A stretch of DNA of 10,486 nt, from contig DATAAM010000061.1 of the NCBI GenBank assembly GCA_036260075.1, positions 1 through 10,486 on the forward strand. Reading direction: 5' to 3'. How positions within the stretch are numbered: position 1 is the first letter of the stretch; every line of letters begins with the position of its first letter. Below, piece by piece: positions 1-6,448 of this stretch. The notes beneath the pieces are model-generated. The model ran no database searches. It was not told the DNA's origin and worked only from the letters and a program-made list of their open reading frames with translations. A program made the translations under genes and the position numbers. The stretch comes from DATAAM01 sp036260075. Lineage in GTDB: Bacteria; Actinomycetota; Acidimicrobiia; Acidimicrobiales; JAHWLA01.

Positions 1-1230
1 CACCGCCATGAGGAACAGCAGCACCAGCGCGATCGGGGTCGTCATGCGGTCGAAGTAGGGCCGCCCCACCGAGATGCGCTCGCCGTCGATCGCCTCGGCC
101 AGCAATGGGAAGACGGTGCCCAGGAGCACGACGAAGGCGAACGCGGCGAACAGCACGTTGTTGGCCAGGAACGCGCTCTCCCGCGACACCGGCGCCTCGA
201 TGGCGCCCGTCGAGCGCAGGCGGTCGCCCCGCCACCCGATCAGCCCCACCCCCACGGCGACCACCAGCGCGAAGAACCCGAGGATGGCCGGGCCGATGCT
301 CGACTCGGTGAAGGCGTGCACGGAGTCGAGCACCCCGGAGCGGGTGAGGAAGGTGCCCAGGATCGTGAGGCTGAACGTGGCCACCAGCAGCGACAGGTTC
401 CACACGCGCAGCACGCCCCGCCGCTCCTGCACCATCACCGAGTGCACGAAGGCGGTGGCGGTGAGCCACGGCAGGAACGACGCGTTCTCCACCGGGTCCC
501 ACGCCCAGAAGCCGCCCCAGCCCAGCACCTCGTACGACCACCACGATCCGAGCACGATGCCCGCGGTGAGGAAGCCCCAGGCGAACAGCGTCCAGCGCCG
601 GGTCTCGACCAGCCAACCCTCGCCGACCCGGCCGGTGACGAGCGCGGCGACGGCGAAGGCGAACGGCACCGTGAAGCCGACGTAGCCCAGGTACAGCAGC
701 GGCGGGTGGAACGCCACCAGCACGTGCTGCTGGAGGAGGGGGTTGGGGCCGGGGCCGTCGCTCGGCACGGCGCCCGCCACCTCACGGAACGGGTTGGCGG
801 GCCCCAGCATCAACCCGAAGAAGAAGATCACGACAACGAAGACCGTGGCGGTCGCCCATCCGACCAACCGGTCGCCGGCGCGGTCGCGGAAGTGACGCAC
901 CATGGCCGCCAGGTAGCCCGCCAGCACGAGTGCCCACAGCAGGATCGAGCCCTCGAGGGCCGACCACATGCCCGTGATCGAGAACAGCACCGGGGTGGAG
1001 CGGGAGTTGTTCTCCGCCACGTACTGCAAGGAGAAGTCGTGCGTGAGCAACGCCCGCTGCATGGCGACGACCGCCACCACCGCTCCCGCCAGCACCAGCC
1101 AGGCGTAGACCCTGCCGGTGCGCAGCAGCACGGGGCGGCCCTTCACCAGCCCGGCCACCACCGTGACCAGGCCGCCGACCGCGGCGAGGAAGCCCAGCAG
1201 CACGGCACCCAGGCCGACGACGGCGTTCAT
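1..1230 (-). CDS. ccmF: Cytochrome c heme lyase subunit CcmF (C-terminus cut by window edge)
   Basis: CcmF is the integral membrane heme lyase of System I cytochrome c maturation. It takes heme from holo-CcmE and, with CcmH-type partners, attaches it to apocytochrome c on the outer face of the membrane. The visible 410 residues are mostly hydrophobic helices. They contain the tryptophan-rich WWD signature WGGFWAWDPVEN (about residues 238-249), a conserved histidine context AFHPPLLYLGYVG (about 173-185) and the early THDFSLQYVAENNS segment (about 63-76). The family is usually around 640 residues, so roughly a third is missing past the left edge. The ATG at 1230 overlaps the ccmE stop as ATGA, which fixes the start and implies translational coupling. 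It is the last visible gene of the ccm operon; ccmH or ccmG may follow outside the window. Identity is clear from the WWD motif and gene order. Confidence 0.95.
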   Translation of the reverse strand, partial: MNAVVGLGAVLLGFLAAVGGLVTVVAGLVKGRPVLLRTGRVYAWLVLAGAVVAVVAMQRALLTHDFSLQYVAENNSRSTPVLFSITGMWSALEGSILLWALVLAGYLAAMVRHFRDRAGDRLVGWATATVFVVVIFFFGLMLGPANPFREVAGAVPSDGPGPNPLLQQHVLVAFHPPLLYLGYVGFTVPFAFAVAALVTGRVGEGWLVETRRWTLFAWGFLTAGIVLGSWWSYEVLGWGGFWAWDPVENASFLPWLTATAFVHSVMVQERRGVLRVWNLSLLVATFSLTILGTFLTRSGVLDSVHAFTESSIGPAILGFFALVVAVGVGLIGWRGDRLRSTGAIEAPVSRESAFLANNVLFAAFAFVVLLGTVFPLLAEAIDGERISVGRPYFDRMTTPIALVLLFLMAV

Positions 1231-1622
1231 CCGGCAGCCGGGTAGTCCTGCACGCGGTCGGGGTTCTTCTCCCGGTACTCCGACGTGTGCTTCACCATGA
1301 TGCGGTCGCTGGCGAAGCGGTCGCCGTCCCAGCGACCCTCCAGCACCACGGGGATGCCCGGCTGCATGAGCTGGGGCACGTCGCCCGTGTGCACGATCGC
1401 CACGGTCTCCCGCTCGCCCCGGATCTCGAACCGGCCGTCGCGCGGCTCCTCGACCACCGTACCCTCGATGCGGAAGCGCCGGCTGCCGAGCTCCTCGCGC
1501 TCGGCCACCGCTTCGTCGGCCGTCTTGAAGTAGACGGTGGCGTTGCCCAGGCCCTGCACCACCAGGAACCCGAGCGCGGCGACGACCAAGCCGACGACGA
1601 TCCAGGCCCGCCTGCCGCTCAT
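1227..1622 (-). CDS. ccmE: Heme chaperone CcmE
   Basis: CcmE is a periplasmic-side, membrane-anchored heme chaperone. It binds heme covalently through a histidine, receives it from CcmABCD and passes it to CcmF. The 131-residue product has an N-terminal membrane anchor (about residues 7-25) followed by a small beta-rich OB-fold-like domain with segments such as FRIEGTVVEEP and IPVVLEGRW. Near the end it carries H112-T-S-E-Y116, matching the classic HxxxY heme-attachment motif rather than the CxxxY variant seen in some archaea and bacteria. Length is close to the family norm. The start ATG overlaps the ccmD stop as ATGA, and its own stop overlaps the ccmF start in the same way. Confidence 0.95.
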   Translation of the reverse strand: MSGRRAWIVVGLVVAALGFLVVQGLGNATVYFKTADEAVAEREELGSRRFRIEGTVVEEPRDGRFEIRGERETVAIVHTGDVPQLMQPGIPVVLEGRWDGDRFASDRIMVKHTSEYREKNPDRVQDYPAAG

Positions 1623-1705
1623 CGGCGCACCCGCCGGACGAGGACGACGGCGTACAGCGCGAGCGTGGCCAACGTGATGCCGTAGCCGGCGAGGACGTAG
1701 CTCAT
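1619..1705 (-). CDS. ccmD: Heme exporter protein CcmD (28 residues)
   Basis: This is a 28-residue single-span membrane peptide beginning MSYVLAGYGIT and ending in a basic tail (VRRVRR). CcmD proteins are short one-helix polypeptides that stabilise the CcmABC complex and help release holo-CcmE. Size, hydrophobic core, positively charged C-terminus and position between ccmC and ccmE all fit. The ATG overlaps the ccmC stop as ATGA, and its TGA overlaps the ccmE ATG. Sequence alone is too short for a confident family call, so the assignment rests largely on synteny. Confidence 0.85.
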   Translation of the reverse strand: MSYVLAGYGITLATLALYAVVLVRRVRR

Positions 1706-2406
1706 CGAGCCACCGCCTCGGCCCGGCGCTCGGCGATGGCCTGCTCGAGCGTCGCGGCGTCGACGTGCTCTTCCCGCTGCTCGATCCGGTAGCGCACGGC
1801 GACGAGCCAGGCGTACACCAGCGTCATGGCCAGGAAGCCGAGCAGCATCACGGCCACGTAGTCGCCGTCGAGGCTGTCGCGCGGCGTCATCTGCGCCAGC
1901 GAGCGACCTTGGTGCAGCGTGCGCCACCACTCCACCGCGAAGTGGTTGACGGGCACCACGGCGACGGCGAGCAACGCGGTGACGGCCGACCGTCGGGCGC
2001 GCACGTCGGCGTCGGCAGGCACCCGTCGGAGGGCGAGGTAGCCGAGGTACAGGAACAGCATCAGGGCCGTGAGCGTGAGGCGGGCGTCCCACGTCCACCA
2101 CACGCCCCACGTGGGCCTGCCCCACACGGAGCCGGTGGCCAGGGTCAGAGCCGTGAGCACCACGCCGACCTCGGCCGAGGCCACGGCCAGGTGGTCCCAC
2201 CGAGGCGCTCGGGTTCGCGGCCACAGCCACAGGGCGCTCGCCAGCGCGGTGACGCCGAACGAGAGGTAGGCCGCCCACGCCAGCGGCGGATGGACGGCGA
2301 TGAGGCGGGCGACCTCGCCCTGCTCACGGGTAGGGGGCAGCGACAGCCCCAGGGCGAGCGTGGACAGGAGGGTCACGAACGCGAAGCCCCCCAGGAGCAT
2401 CGTCAT
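1702..2406 (-). CDS. ccmC: Heme exporter / heme-handling protein CcmC
   Basis: CcmC is the multi-helix membrane protein that presents heme to CcmE in System I. The 234-residue product contains the WWD signature WGVWWTWDARLT (residues 100-111). It also has two conserved histidine contexts: VHPPLAW with H39, and VNHFAVEWWRTLHQ with H155 and H165. About six hydrophobic helices are visible, and length is typical. I chose the ATG at 2406 because it overlaps the ccmB stop as ATGA. The frame stays open upstream to 2487, but that stretch lies inside ccmB and reads as arginine-rich, non-membrane sequence. The next ATG, two codons in, is also possible. Confidence 0.95.
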   Translation of the reverse strand: MTMLLGGFAFVTLLSTLALGLSLPPTREQGEVARLIAVHPPLAWAAYLSFGVTALASALWLWPRTRAPRWDHLAVASAEVGVVLTALTLATGSVWGRPTWGVWWTWDARLTLTALMLFLYLGYLALRRVPADADVRARRSAVTALLAVAVVPVNHFAVEWWRTLHQGRSLAQMTPRDSLDGDYVAVMLLGFLAMTLVYAWLVAVRYRIEQREEHVDAATLEQAIAERRAEAVAR

Positions 2407-3071
2407 GCGTCCTCCAGGAGCGAGCCGAAGGCGAGCACGCCGAAGCCGGTGTACACGACAGCGAACACGACCAGCAGCTGGAGCCACGGGCCGCCGTCGT
2501 CGAGGCCGAGGCCCATGGCCGCCTCCCAGGTCTTCGTGGCGGCCAGCAGCACGGGCGCCAGGACGGGCAGCAACAGGAGGGGCAGCAGCGTCTCGCGCAC
2601 GCGCAGGCCTGCCGCCAGCGCCCCGTAGACCGTTCCCGCCGCCGCCAGGCCGGCGGTCGCCGCCAACGCGCCTGCCGCCAGCAGCAGCGGGCCGTCGAGG
2701 TCGGCGTCGTACAGGAACGTCACGCCGACGAGGAGGAGCCCTTCGAGCGCGAGCAGCTGCACGGCCACGGCCAGCGCCTTGCCGAGGAAGATGCCTGAGG
2801 GGTCGAGGCCGGACAGGCGCAGGGCATCGCGGGCGCCGTCCGCTGCCTCCACCGCGAAGCTGCGCTGCACGGCGAGGAGGGCGGTGAAGAGCACCGCCAC
2901 CCAGAACAAGCCCGCCGCCGCCCGCTGGAGCACGCCGCGGTCGGGGTCGAGCGCGAAGCCGAACAGCACGAGGACGAGCACGGCGAACGGCGCCACCTGC
3001 TGCGTCGTCACGCGCGAACGCGCCTCGATGCGCAGGTCCTTGCCGGCCACCACCAGCGCGTCACGCCACAC
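2403..3071 (-). CDS. ccmB: Heme ABC exporter permease CcmB
   Basis: CcmB is the membrane permease partner of the CcmA ATPase in the CcmABCD complex that frees heme-loaded CcmE. The 222-residue protein starts with an amphipathic segment (WRDALVVAGKDLRIEARSR) followed by about six hydrophobic helices. It includes the cytoplasmic-loop signature around residues 81-99 (RDALRLSGLDPSGIFLGK) and a leucine/proline-rich segment LLPLLLLPVLAPVLL. The start is a GTG at 3071, preceded by GAGGAG (3079-3084) with a 7-base gap. It overlaps the end of ccmA by 11 bases. The frame is open further upstream, but only through ccmA in another frame. Length matches the usual 220 or so residues. Confidence 0.93.
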   Translation of the reverse strand: MWRDALVVAGKDLRIEARSRVTTQQVAPFAVLVLVLFGFALDPDRGVLQRAAAGLFWVAVLFTALLAVQRSFAVEAADGARDALRLSGLDPSGIFLGKALAVAVQLLALEGLLLVGVTFLYDADLDGPLLLAAGALAATAGLAAAGTVYGALAAGLRVRETLLPLLLLPVLAPVLLAATKTWEAAMGLGLDDGGPWLQLLVVFAVVYTGFGVLAFGSLLEDA

Positions 3072-3711
3072 CGACGCGCTCCTCGGCCCGGACGTGGCCG
3101 CCCACCACGCGCACGACGCGGTCGGCCACCGACACGGGCTCGTGCGAGGCCAGCACCACCGTGGCGCCGCGCGCGGCGGCGTCGAGCAGCACGGCGTCGA
3201 CGGTGGCACGGGCCTCGGCGTCGAGCCCGGCGTGGGGCTCGTCGAGCAGCCACAGGTCGGGGTCGCGGGCCACCACCGCGGCCAGCGCCGTGCGGCGGCG
3301 CTGGCCGGCCGACAGCCGGCCCACCCCCACGTCGCGCAGGCGCCCGTCGAGGCCGAGCCGCGCCAGCGTGCCCTCCACCCGTCCCTCGTCGCCCCGGCCC
3401 GCCCGCACTGCGAAGCGCACGTTGTCGACCACGGTGAGGTCGTCGTAGAGGAAGCCTGCGTGCCCGAGCAGGCCGATCCGTCGGCGCACGGCCCGCCGGT
3501 CACAGCGCAGGTCGTGCCCGAGCACCACGGCCTCGCCGGCGACGACCGGGAGCAGGCCCGCGCAGGCGCGCAGCAGGCTGGTCTTGCCCGCGCCGTTCGG
3601 TCCCTGGACGTGGACCACCTCGCCGGGCGCGACGTCGAGGTCGACGCCTGCGAGGGCGGGGAAGCGGCCGAGGAGCGCGACAGCGGAACGGAGGCGGATG
3701 GCGGAGGCCAT
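3061..3711 (-). CDS. ccmA: Heme ABC exporter ATP-binding protein CcmA
   Basis: CcmA is the cytoplasmic ATPase of the CcmABCD complex. ATP hydrolysis drives release of holo-CcmE from CcmC. The 216-residue protein has a full ABC motif set: Walker A GPNGAGKT (residues 37-44), signature LSAGQ (133-137), Walker B LWLLDE (153-158) and the H-loop histidine in LASHEP (H190). The short signature LSAGQ and small size are typical of CcmA. The ATG at 3711 has GGAGG nine bases upstream. Longer readings to 4023 run antisense through the sortase gene and look non-coding. It is the first gene of the ccm operon and is divergent from the sortase gene. Confidence 0.95.
   Translation of the reverse strand: MASAIRLRSAVALLGRFPALAGVDLDVAPGEVVHVQGPNGAGKTSLLRACAGLLPVVAGEAVVLGHDLRCDRRAVRRRIGLLGHAGFLYDDLTVVDNVRFAVRAGRGDEGRVEGTLARLGLDGRLRDVGVGRLSAGQRRRTALAAVVARDPDLWLLDEPHAGLDAEARATVDAVLLDAAARGATVVLASHEPVSVADRVVRVVGGHVRAEERVGVA
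3079..3084 (-). promoter_or_regulatory. Ribosome binding site deciding the ccmB GTG start
   Basis: GAGGAG on the minus strand lies 7 bases upstream of the GTG at 3071, within the last codons of ccmA. It supports that GTG as the ccmB start over the much longer open frame. Confidence 0.7.
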
Positions 3712-3720
3712 GACTGCGGA

Positions 3721-3725
3721 CCTCC
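3721..3725 (-). promoter_or_regulatory. Ribosome binding site of ccmA
   Basis: GGAGG (minus strand) lies nine bases upstream of the ATG at 3711 and decides the ccmA start. Confidence 0.7.
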
Positions 3726-3754
3726 ATGGTACGGGGGGTGGCCGTTTTCGTTCC
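3726..3754 (-). promoter_or_regulatory. Possible promoter of the ccm operon (ECF-like)
   Basis: Upstream of ccmA the minus strand reads GGAAC (3754-3750), a 16-base spacer, then CGTACC (3733-3728), with TACCAT overlapping it. GGAAC-N16-CGT resembles the promoter type used by many extracytoplasmic-function sigma factors. The short distance to the ribosome binding site would put the start point close to or inside GGAGG, which counts against it. It is a weak call made from one site. Confidence 0.25.
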
Positions 3755-3765
3755 ATGCGGGGCCG

Positions 3766-3771
3766 TACCCT
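3766..3771 (+). promoter_or_regulatory. Candidate -10 element for a leaderless sortase transcript
   Basis: TACCCT (fits TAnnnT) is followed by exactly seven bases and then the in-frame GTG at 3779. A transcript starting at that G would have no leader. The -35 region is weak (TTTTC around 3745-3749). The same hexamer recurs ahead of the small gene at 9461. Confidence 0.45.
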
Positions 3772-3778
3772 CTCGTGC

Positions 3779-4684
3779 GTGGACTGGCGACGGGCGATGG
3801 CGGGCACGGGGCGAGTGCTCATCGCCTCGGGCGTGCTCATCCTCCTGTTCGTCGCGTACCAGCTGTGGGGCACGGGGCTGGCCGAGGCCCGCAGCCAGCG
3901 GTCGCTGAAGAACGAGTTCGCCGCGCTGCTCCGGCGCACGGCGCCTCCCACCGCGCCGGGCACGCCCCCCGCGGAGCCGCCGCCCGCCCCGCCGCCCGCG
4001 CCCACCGGCTCGGCGGTGGCCATGATCCGGATCCCTGAGATCGGCGTGGAGAAGGCCGTGGTCGAAGGCGTGTCGCTGGCCGACCTGAAGAAGGGGCCGG
4101 GCCACTACCCCGAGACCCCCATGCCGGGACAGCCGGGCAACGCCGCCGTCGCCGGGCACCGCACCACGTACGGCGCTCCCTTCTACGACCTCGACGAGCT
4201 GGAGGCGGGCGACCCCATCCTCGTCACCACCGGCCAGGGCAGCTTCCGCTACGAGGTGACGGAGAAGAAGGTGGTCAAGCCGAGCGAGGTCTCGGTGCTG
4301 GACCAGACGCCCGACAACCGGCTCACGCTCACCACCTGCCATCCGCGCTTCAGCGCCCGGGAACGGCTGGTCGTGGTCGCCGCCCTGAAGGGCGAAGCGG
4401 CCCCGGCGCCGCCGCCCGGCACGCCCGCGCCGCCCGCCGACGGCAGCACGCCCACCACGCTGCCCACCGAGGAGCTCGACCAGCCCGGCCTGTCGGGGGA
4501 GTCCGCCTCCAACTGGCCCACCGTGCTCTGGGGGTTGTTGGCCGCCGCCGTCTGGTTCGGCGCCTGGCTGCTGGCCAGGCGGTGGCGCCCGTGGCCCGCC
4601 TACGCGCTGGGCGCGCCGGTCTTCCTCGTCGTGCTGTTCGTGTTCTTCGAGAACGTCAGCCGCGTGCTGCCCGCCAACTTCTAG
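3779..4684 (+). CDS. Class E-like sortase with C-terminal membrane segments
   Basis: Sortases are extracytoplasmic cysteine transpeptidases that join proteins bearing a C-terminal sorting signal to the cell wall. With the GTG start the product has 301 residues. In order it shows a short basic N-terminus (DWRR), a signal-anchor helix (about 12-33), a proline/alanine-rich linker (about 54-78), the catalytic beta-barrel (about 80-205), a second proline/threonine-rich linker, and two membrane helices at the C-terminus (about 246-265 and 274-291). The expected triad is present: H127 in AGHRTTYG, C187 in TLTTCHP and R196 in ARERLVV, which fits actinobacterial class E-type enzymes. The ATG at 3755 and ATG at 3797 are alternative starts. 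I prefer 3779 because of the -10-like TACCCT seven bases upstream and the lack of a clear ribosome binding site for 3755. No substrate with an LPxTG/LAxTG signal is visible nearby. Confidence 0.9.
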   Translation: MDWRRAMAGTGRVLIASGVLILLFVAYQLWGTGLAEARSQRSLKNEFAALLRRTAPPTAPGTPPAEPPPAPPPAPTGSAVAMIRIPEIGVEKAVVEGVSLADLKKGPGHYPETPMPGQPGNAAVAGHRTTYGAPFYDLDELEAGDPILVTTGQGSFRYEVTEKKVVKPSEVSVLDQTPDNRLTLTTCHPRFSARERLVVVAALKGEAAPAPPPGTPAPPADGSTPTTLPTEELDQPGLSGESASNWPTVLWGLLAAAVWFGAWLLARRWRPWPAYALGAPVFLVVLFVFFENVSRVLPANF

Positions 4685-4710
4685 GCCCGCCCTCTGTCCG
4701 GAACCCGAGG

Positions 4711-5457
4711 TCAGATGCGGGTGAGGAAGTCGAGGCCGAGGTCGTCCATCACCTCCACGAGCCGGCCCGACACCTCCCCCACCCGATTGGTGACGAGCAG
4801 CACGCCGAAGGCCACGAGCACGGCCCCGCTCACCGCGTTGATCACGCCGAAGTGCCGCTTCACCCAGGCGAACGTGCCGGTGAGGCGGCCGAGCGCCAGG
4901 CCGCCGGCCACGAAGCCCACGCCCAGGCCGAGCGAGTAGAAGACGAGGAGCACGACGCCCTGCACCACGGTGTCCTGGGTGGTGGCGAAGGCGAGGATGG
5001 GGCCGAGGACGGCGCCGATGCACGGCGTCCAGCCGAAGGCGAACGCCATGCCCATGACCGGCGGGGCGAACACCCCGAGCTTCGACGGCAGCACGTGGAA
5101 CCGGCGTTCCCGCTGCAACAGCCGGGGCGAGAACAGCCCAGCGAGGAAGAGGCCCATCACGATCACCACGGCGCCCGCCACGCGGTTGAGCGTCGTCTGG
5201 TTCTCCACCAGGACGCGCCCCAGCGCGGTGGCCGTGGCGCCCAGCGCGGTGAACACCACCGTGAAGCCGGCGACGAACAGGAGCGTGGCCCGCAGGACGC
5301 GCCGGGGGTCGGCCTCCTCGCCCGTCACCGACACGCCCGACATCAGCGAGAGGTAGCCGGGCACCATCGGCAGCACGCACGGCGACAGGAACGACAGCAT
5401 CCCGGCGGCGAACGCGACGACCCACCCGACCGGCCCGGTGGAGAGGGCCAGCAGCAC
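4711..5457 (-). CDS. ccdA: Cytochrome c biogenesis thiol-redox membrane protein CcdA
   Basis: CcdA (DsbD transmembrane-domain family) carries reducing equivalents from cytoplasmic thioredoxin across the membrane. It keeps apocytochrome c CxxCH cysteines reduced for heme attachment. The 248-residue protein has about six helices and the two diagnostic cysteines: C27 in LSPCVLP and C146 in GWTPCIGAVL. The start is a GTG at 5457, four bases after the stop of the crotonase-like gene, with a GAGGGG about twelve bases upstream. It is transcribed with the upstream biotinyl and crotonase-like genes rather than with the ccm cluster about 1 kb away, though the function matches the ccm operon. No TlpA/ResA/CcmG-like thioredoxin partner lies beside it in this window. 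Confidence 0.93.
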   Translation of the reverse strand: MLLALSTGPVGWVVAFAAGMLSFLSPCVLPMVPGYLSLMSGVSVTGEEADPRRVLRATLLFVAGFTVVFTALGATATALGRVLVENQTTLNRVAGAVVIVMGLFLAGLFSPRLLQRERRFHVLPSKLGVFAPPVMGMAFAFGWTPCIGAVLGPILAFATTQDTVVQGVVLLVFYSLGLGVGFVAGGLALGRLTGTFAWVKRHFGVINAVSGAVLVAFGVLLVTNRVGEVSGRLVEVMDDLGLDFLTRI

Positions 5458-5461
5458 GCTG

Positions 5462-6187
5462 CTACCGCCCCTCGAACCTCGGGGCTCGCCGTTCGCGGAA
5501 CGCGGCCATCCCCTCCTGCACGTCGGCGCTCCCCCACGCCCGGGCGCGGGCGGCGGCCACGTCGGCGTCGTCGAGGGCGGGCTCGAGCCGGTTGAGGGCC
5601 AGCTTGTGGCCCGCCAGCGTGAGCGGCGCCAGGGTGGCCAGCCGGCCCGCCCACGACAGCGCTTCCTCCACGTCGCCCAGCCGCTGCACGAGGCCGAGGC
5701 GGTGGGCCGACTCGCCGTCGACCTCCTCGGCGGCCAGCAGCATGGCGCGCGCCGGCCCCTGCCCGGCGAGGAGGGCGAGGCGTTGCACCGTCCAGTGGTC
5801 GACCATCAGGCCCAGTTTGGCGGCCGGGATGCCGAAGCGGGCAATCGGCGTGGCGACGCGAAGGTCGCACGCCACCGCGAGCTGGGTGCCCGCGCCGAGG
5901 GCGGCCCCGTCGACGGCGGCGATCACCGGGATCGGCAGCTCGGTGAGGCTGAGGAGGAGTCGGCGCAGCGTGGCGACGAACGCCTCGTCCTCGACCGTGG
6001 ACAGGTCGGCACCCGCGCAGAAGTGGCCTTCGGCCCCGGTGAGGACGAGCACCCGGGCGTCGCTCTCGCCGACCCGGGCGACGGCGTCGAGCAGCTCGCC
6101 GCAGTGAGCCGTGTCGAGCGCGTTGCGGCGGTCGGGCCGGTCGATGGTGACGAGGGCGACGGCCTCCCGCTGCTCGGCGTGGATCAC
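5462..6187 (-). CDS. Enoyl-CoA hydratase/isomerase family protein lacking both catalytic glutamates
   Basis: This is a 241-residue crotonase-fold protein. Members bind acyl-CoA and stabilise an enolate in an oxyanion hole. The fold markers are visible: the NAL segment near residues 22-24, oxyanion-hole segment HFCAGADLS (55-63), the second segment DGAALGAGTQLAVACD (93-108) and a normal C-terminal EGMAAFRERRAPRF. Aligned by eye with rat mitochondrial hydratase, E144 corresponds to Q102 and E164 to A122, so both acid/base glutamates of a true hydratase are missing. The product may be another crotonase-superfamily activity or an acyl-CoA-binding protein, as proposed for mycobacterial EchA6. The start is a GTG at 6187 that overlaps the stop of the biotinyl gene (GTGA), indicating coupled translation. 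Confidence 0.88.
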   Translation of the reverse strand: MIHAEQREAVALVTIDRPDRRNALDTAHCGELLDAVARVGESDARVLVLTGAEGHFCAGADLSTVEDEAFVATLRRLLLSLTELPIPVIAAVDGAALGAGTQLAVACDLRVATPIARFGIPAAKLGLMVDHWTVQRLALLAGQGPARAMLLAAEEVDGESAHRLGLVQRLGDVEEALSWAGRLATLAPLTLAGHKLALNRLEPALDDADVAAARARAWGSADVQEGMAAFRERRAPRFEGR

Positions 6188-6396
6188 TCGATCACGGCGA
6201 TGACGTCGCCCTCCTGCACTTGGTCGTCGGGCTGCACGCGCATCTCGCGGACGGTGCCGGCCACCGGCGACTCGACGGGGATCTCCATCTTCATCGACTC
6301 CAGGATCACCAGCGTGTCGCCCTCGGCCACGGCCTGGCCGGGCTGGGCATGGACCTGCCACACGTTGGCGGTGATCTCGGCTCGTACCTCGGTCAC
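6184..6396 (-). CDS. Stand-alone biotinyl/lipoyl attachment domain protein (TB7.3-like)
   Basis: This 70-residue protein consists of one biotinyl-attachment domain. The biotin site is ESMKMEIP with K36 as the expected biotinylated lysine; ESMKM in place of EAMKM is the form found in mycobacterial TB7.3 (Rv3221c), which has almost the same length and similar start (VRAEI) and end (IAVI). Such a protein could swing a carboxyl group between a biotin carboxylase and a carboxyltransferase in an acyl-CoA carboxylase, but its partner is not shown by the sequence. The start is a GTG at 6396 with GGGGGAG (6402-6408) five bases upstream. It heads an operon with the crotonase-like gene and ccdA. Confidence 0.92.
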   Translation of the reverse strand: MTEVRAEITANVWQVHAQPGQAVAEGDTLVILESMKMEIPVESPVAGTVREMRVQPDDQVQEGDVIAVIE

Positions 6397-6401
6397 GTCG
6401 G

Positions 6402-6408
6402 CTCCCCC
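6402..6408 (-). promoter_or_regulatory. Ribosome binding site of the biotinyl protein gene
   Basis: GGGGGAG on the minus strand, five bases ahead of the GTG at 6396, decides this start; no ATG is available nearby in frame. Confidence 0.6.
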
Positions 6409-6436
6409 AGGTGGTTCGGGCGGTCGGCGGACGGGC

Positions 6437-6442
6437 ACAGTA
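6437..6442 (-). promoter_or_regulatory. Candidate -10 element of the biotinyl-crotonase-ccdA operon
   Basis: TACTGT on the minus strand fits TAnnnT and lies about 40 bases upstream of the GTG at 6396, leaving room for a leader with the ribosome binding site. On the opposite strand the overlapping CACAGT (6436-6441) ends seven bases before the ATG at 6449, so the two divergent genes may share this promoter core. No good -35 is apparent on either strand. Confidence 0.35.
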
Positions 6443-6448
6443 GCCGCC

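Noticed and set aside
316..1245. A 309-codon open frame on the plus strand
   Set aside because: It is antisense to ccmF, extremely rich in Gln/His/Arg/Glu, and has no family features.
2407..2487. An upstream start for ccmC at 2487
   Set aside because: It would add an arginine-rich segment overlapping ccmB; the ATGA overlap at 2406 matches the pattern of the other ccm junctions.
4685..4710. A terminator between the convergent sortase and ccdA genes
   Set aside because: The 26-base gap has only a short TCCGGA palindrome and no hairpin with a T-run.
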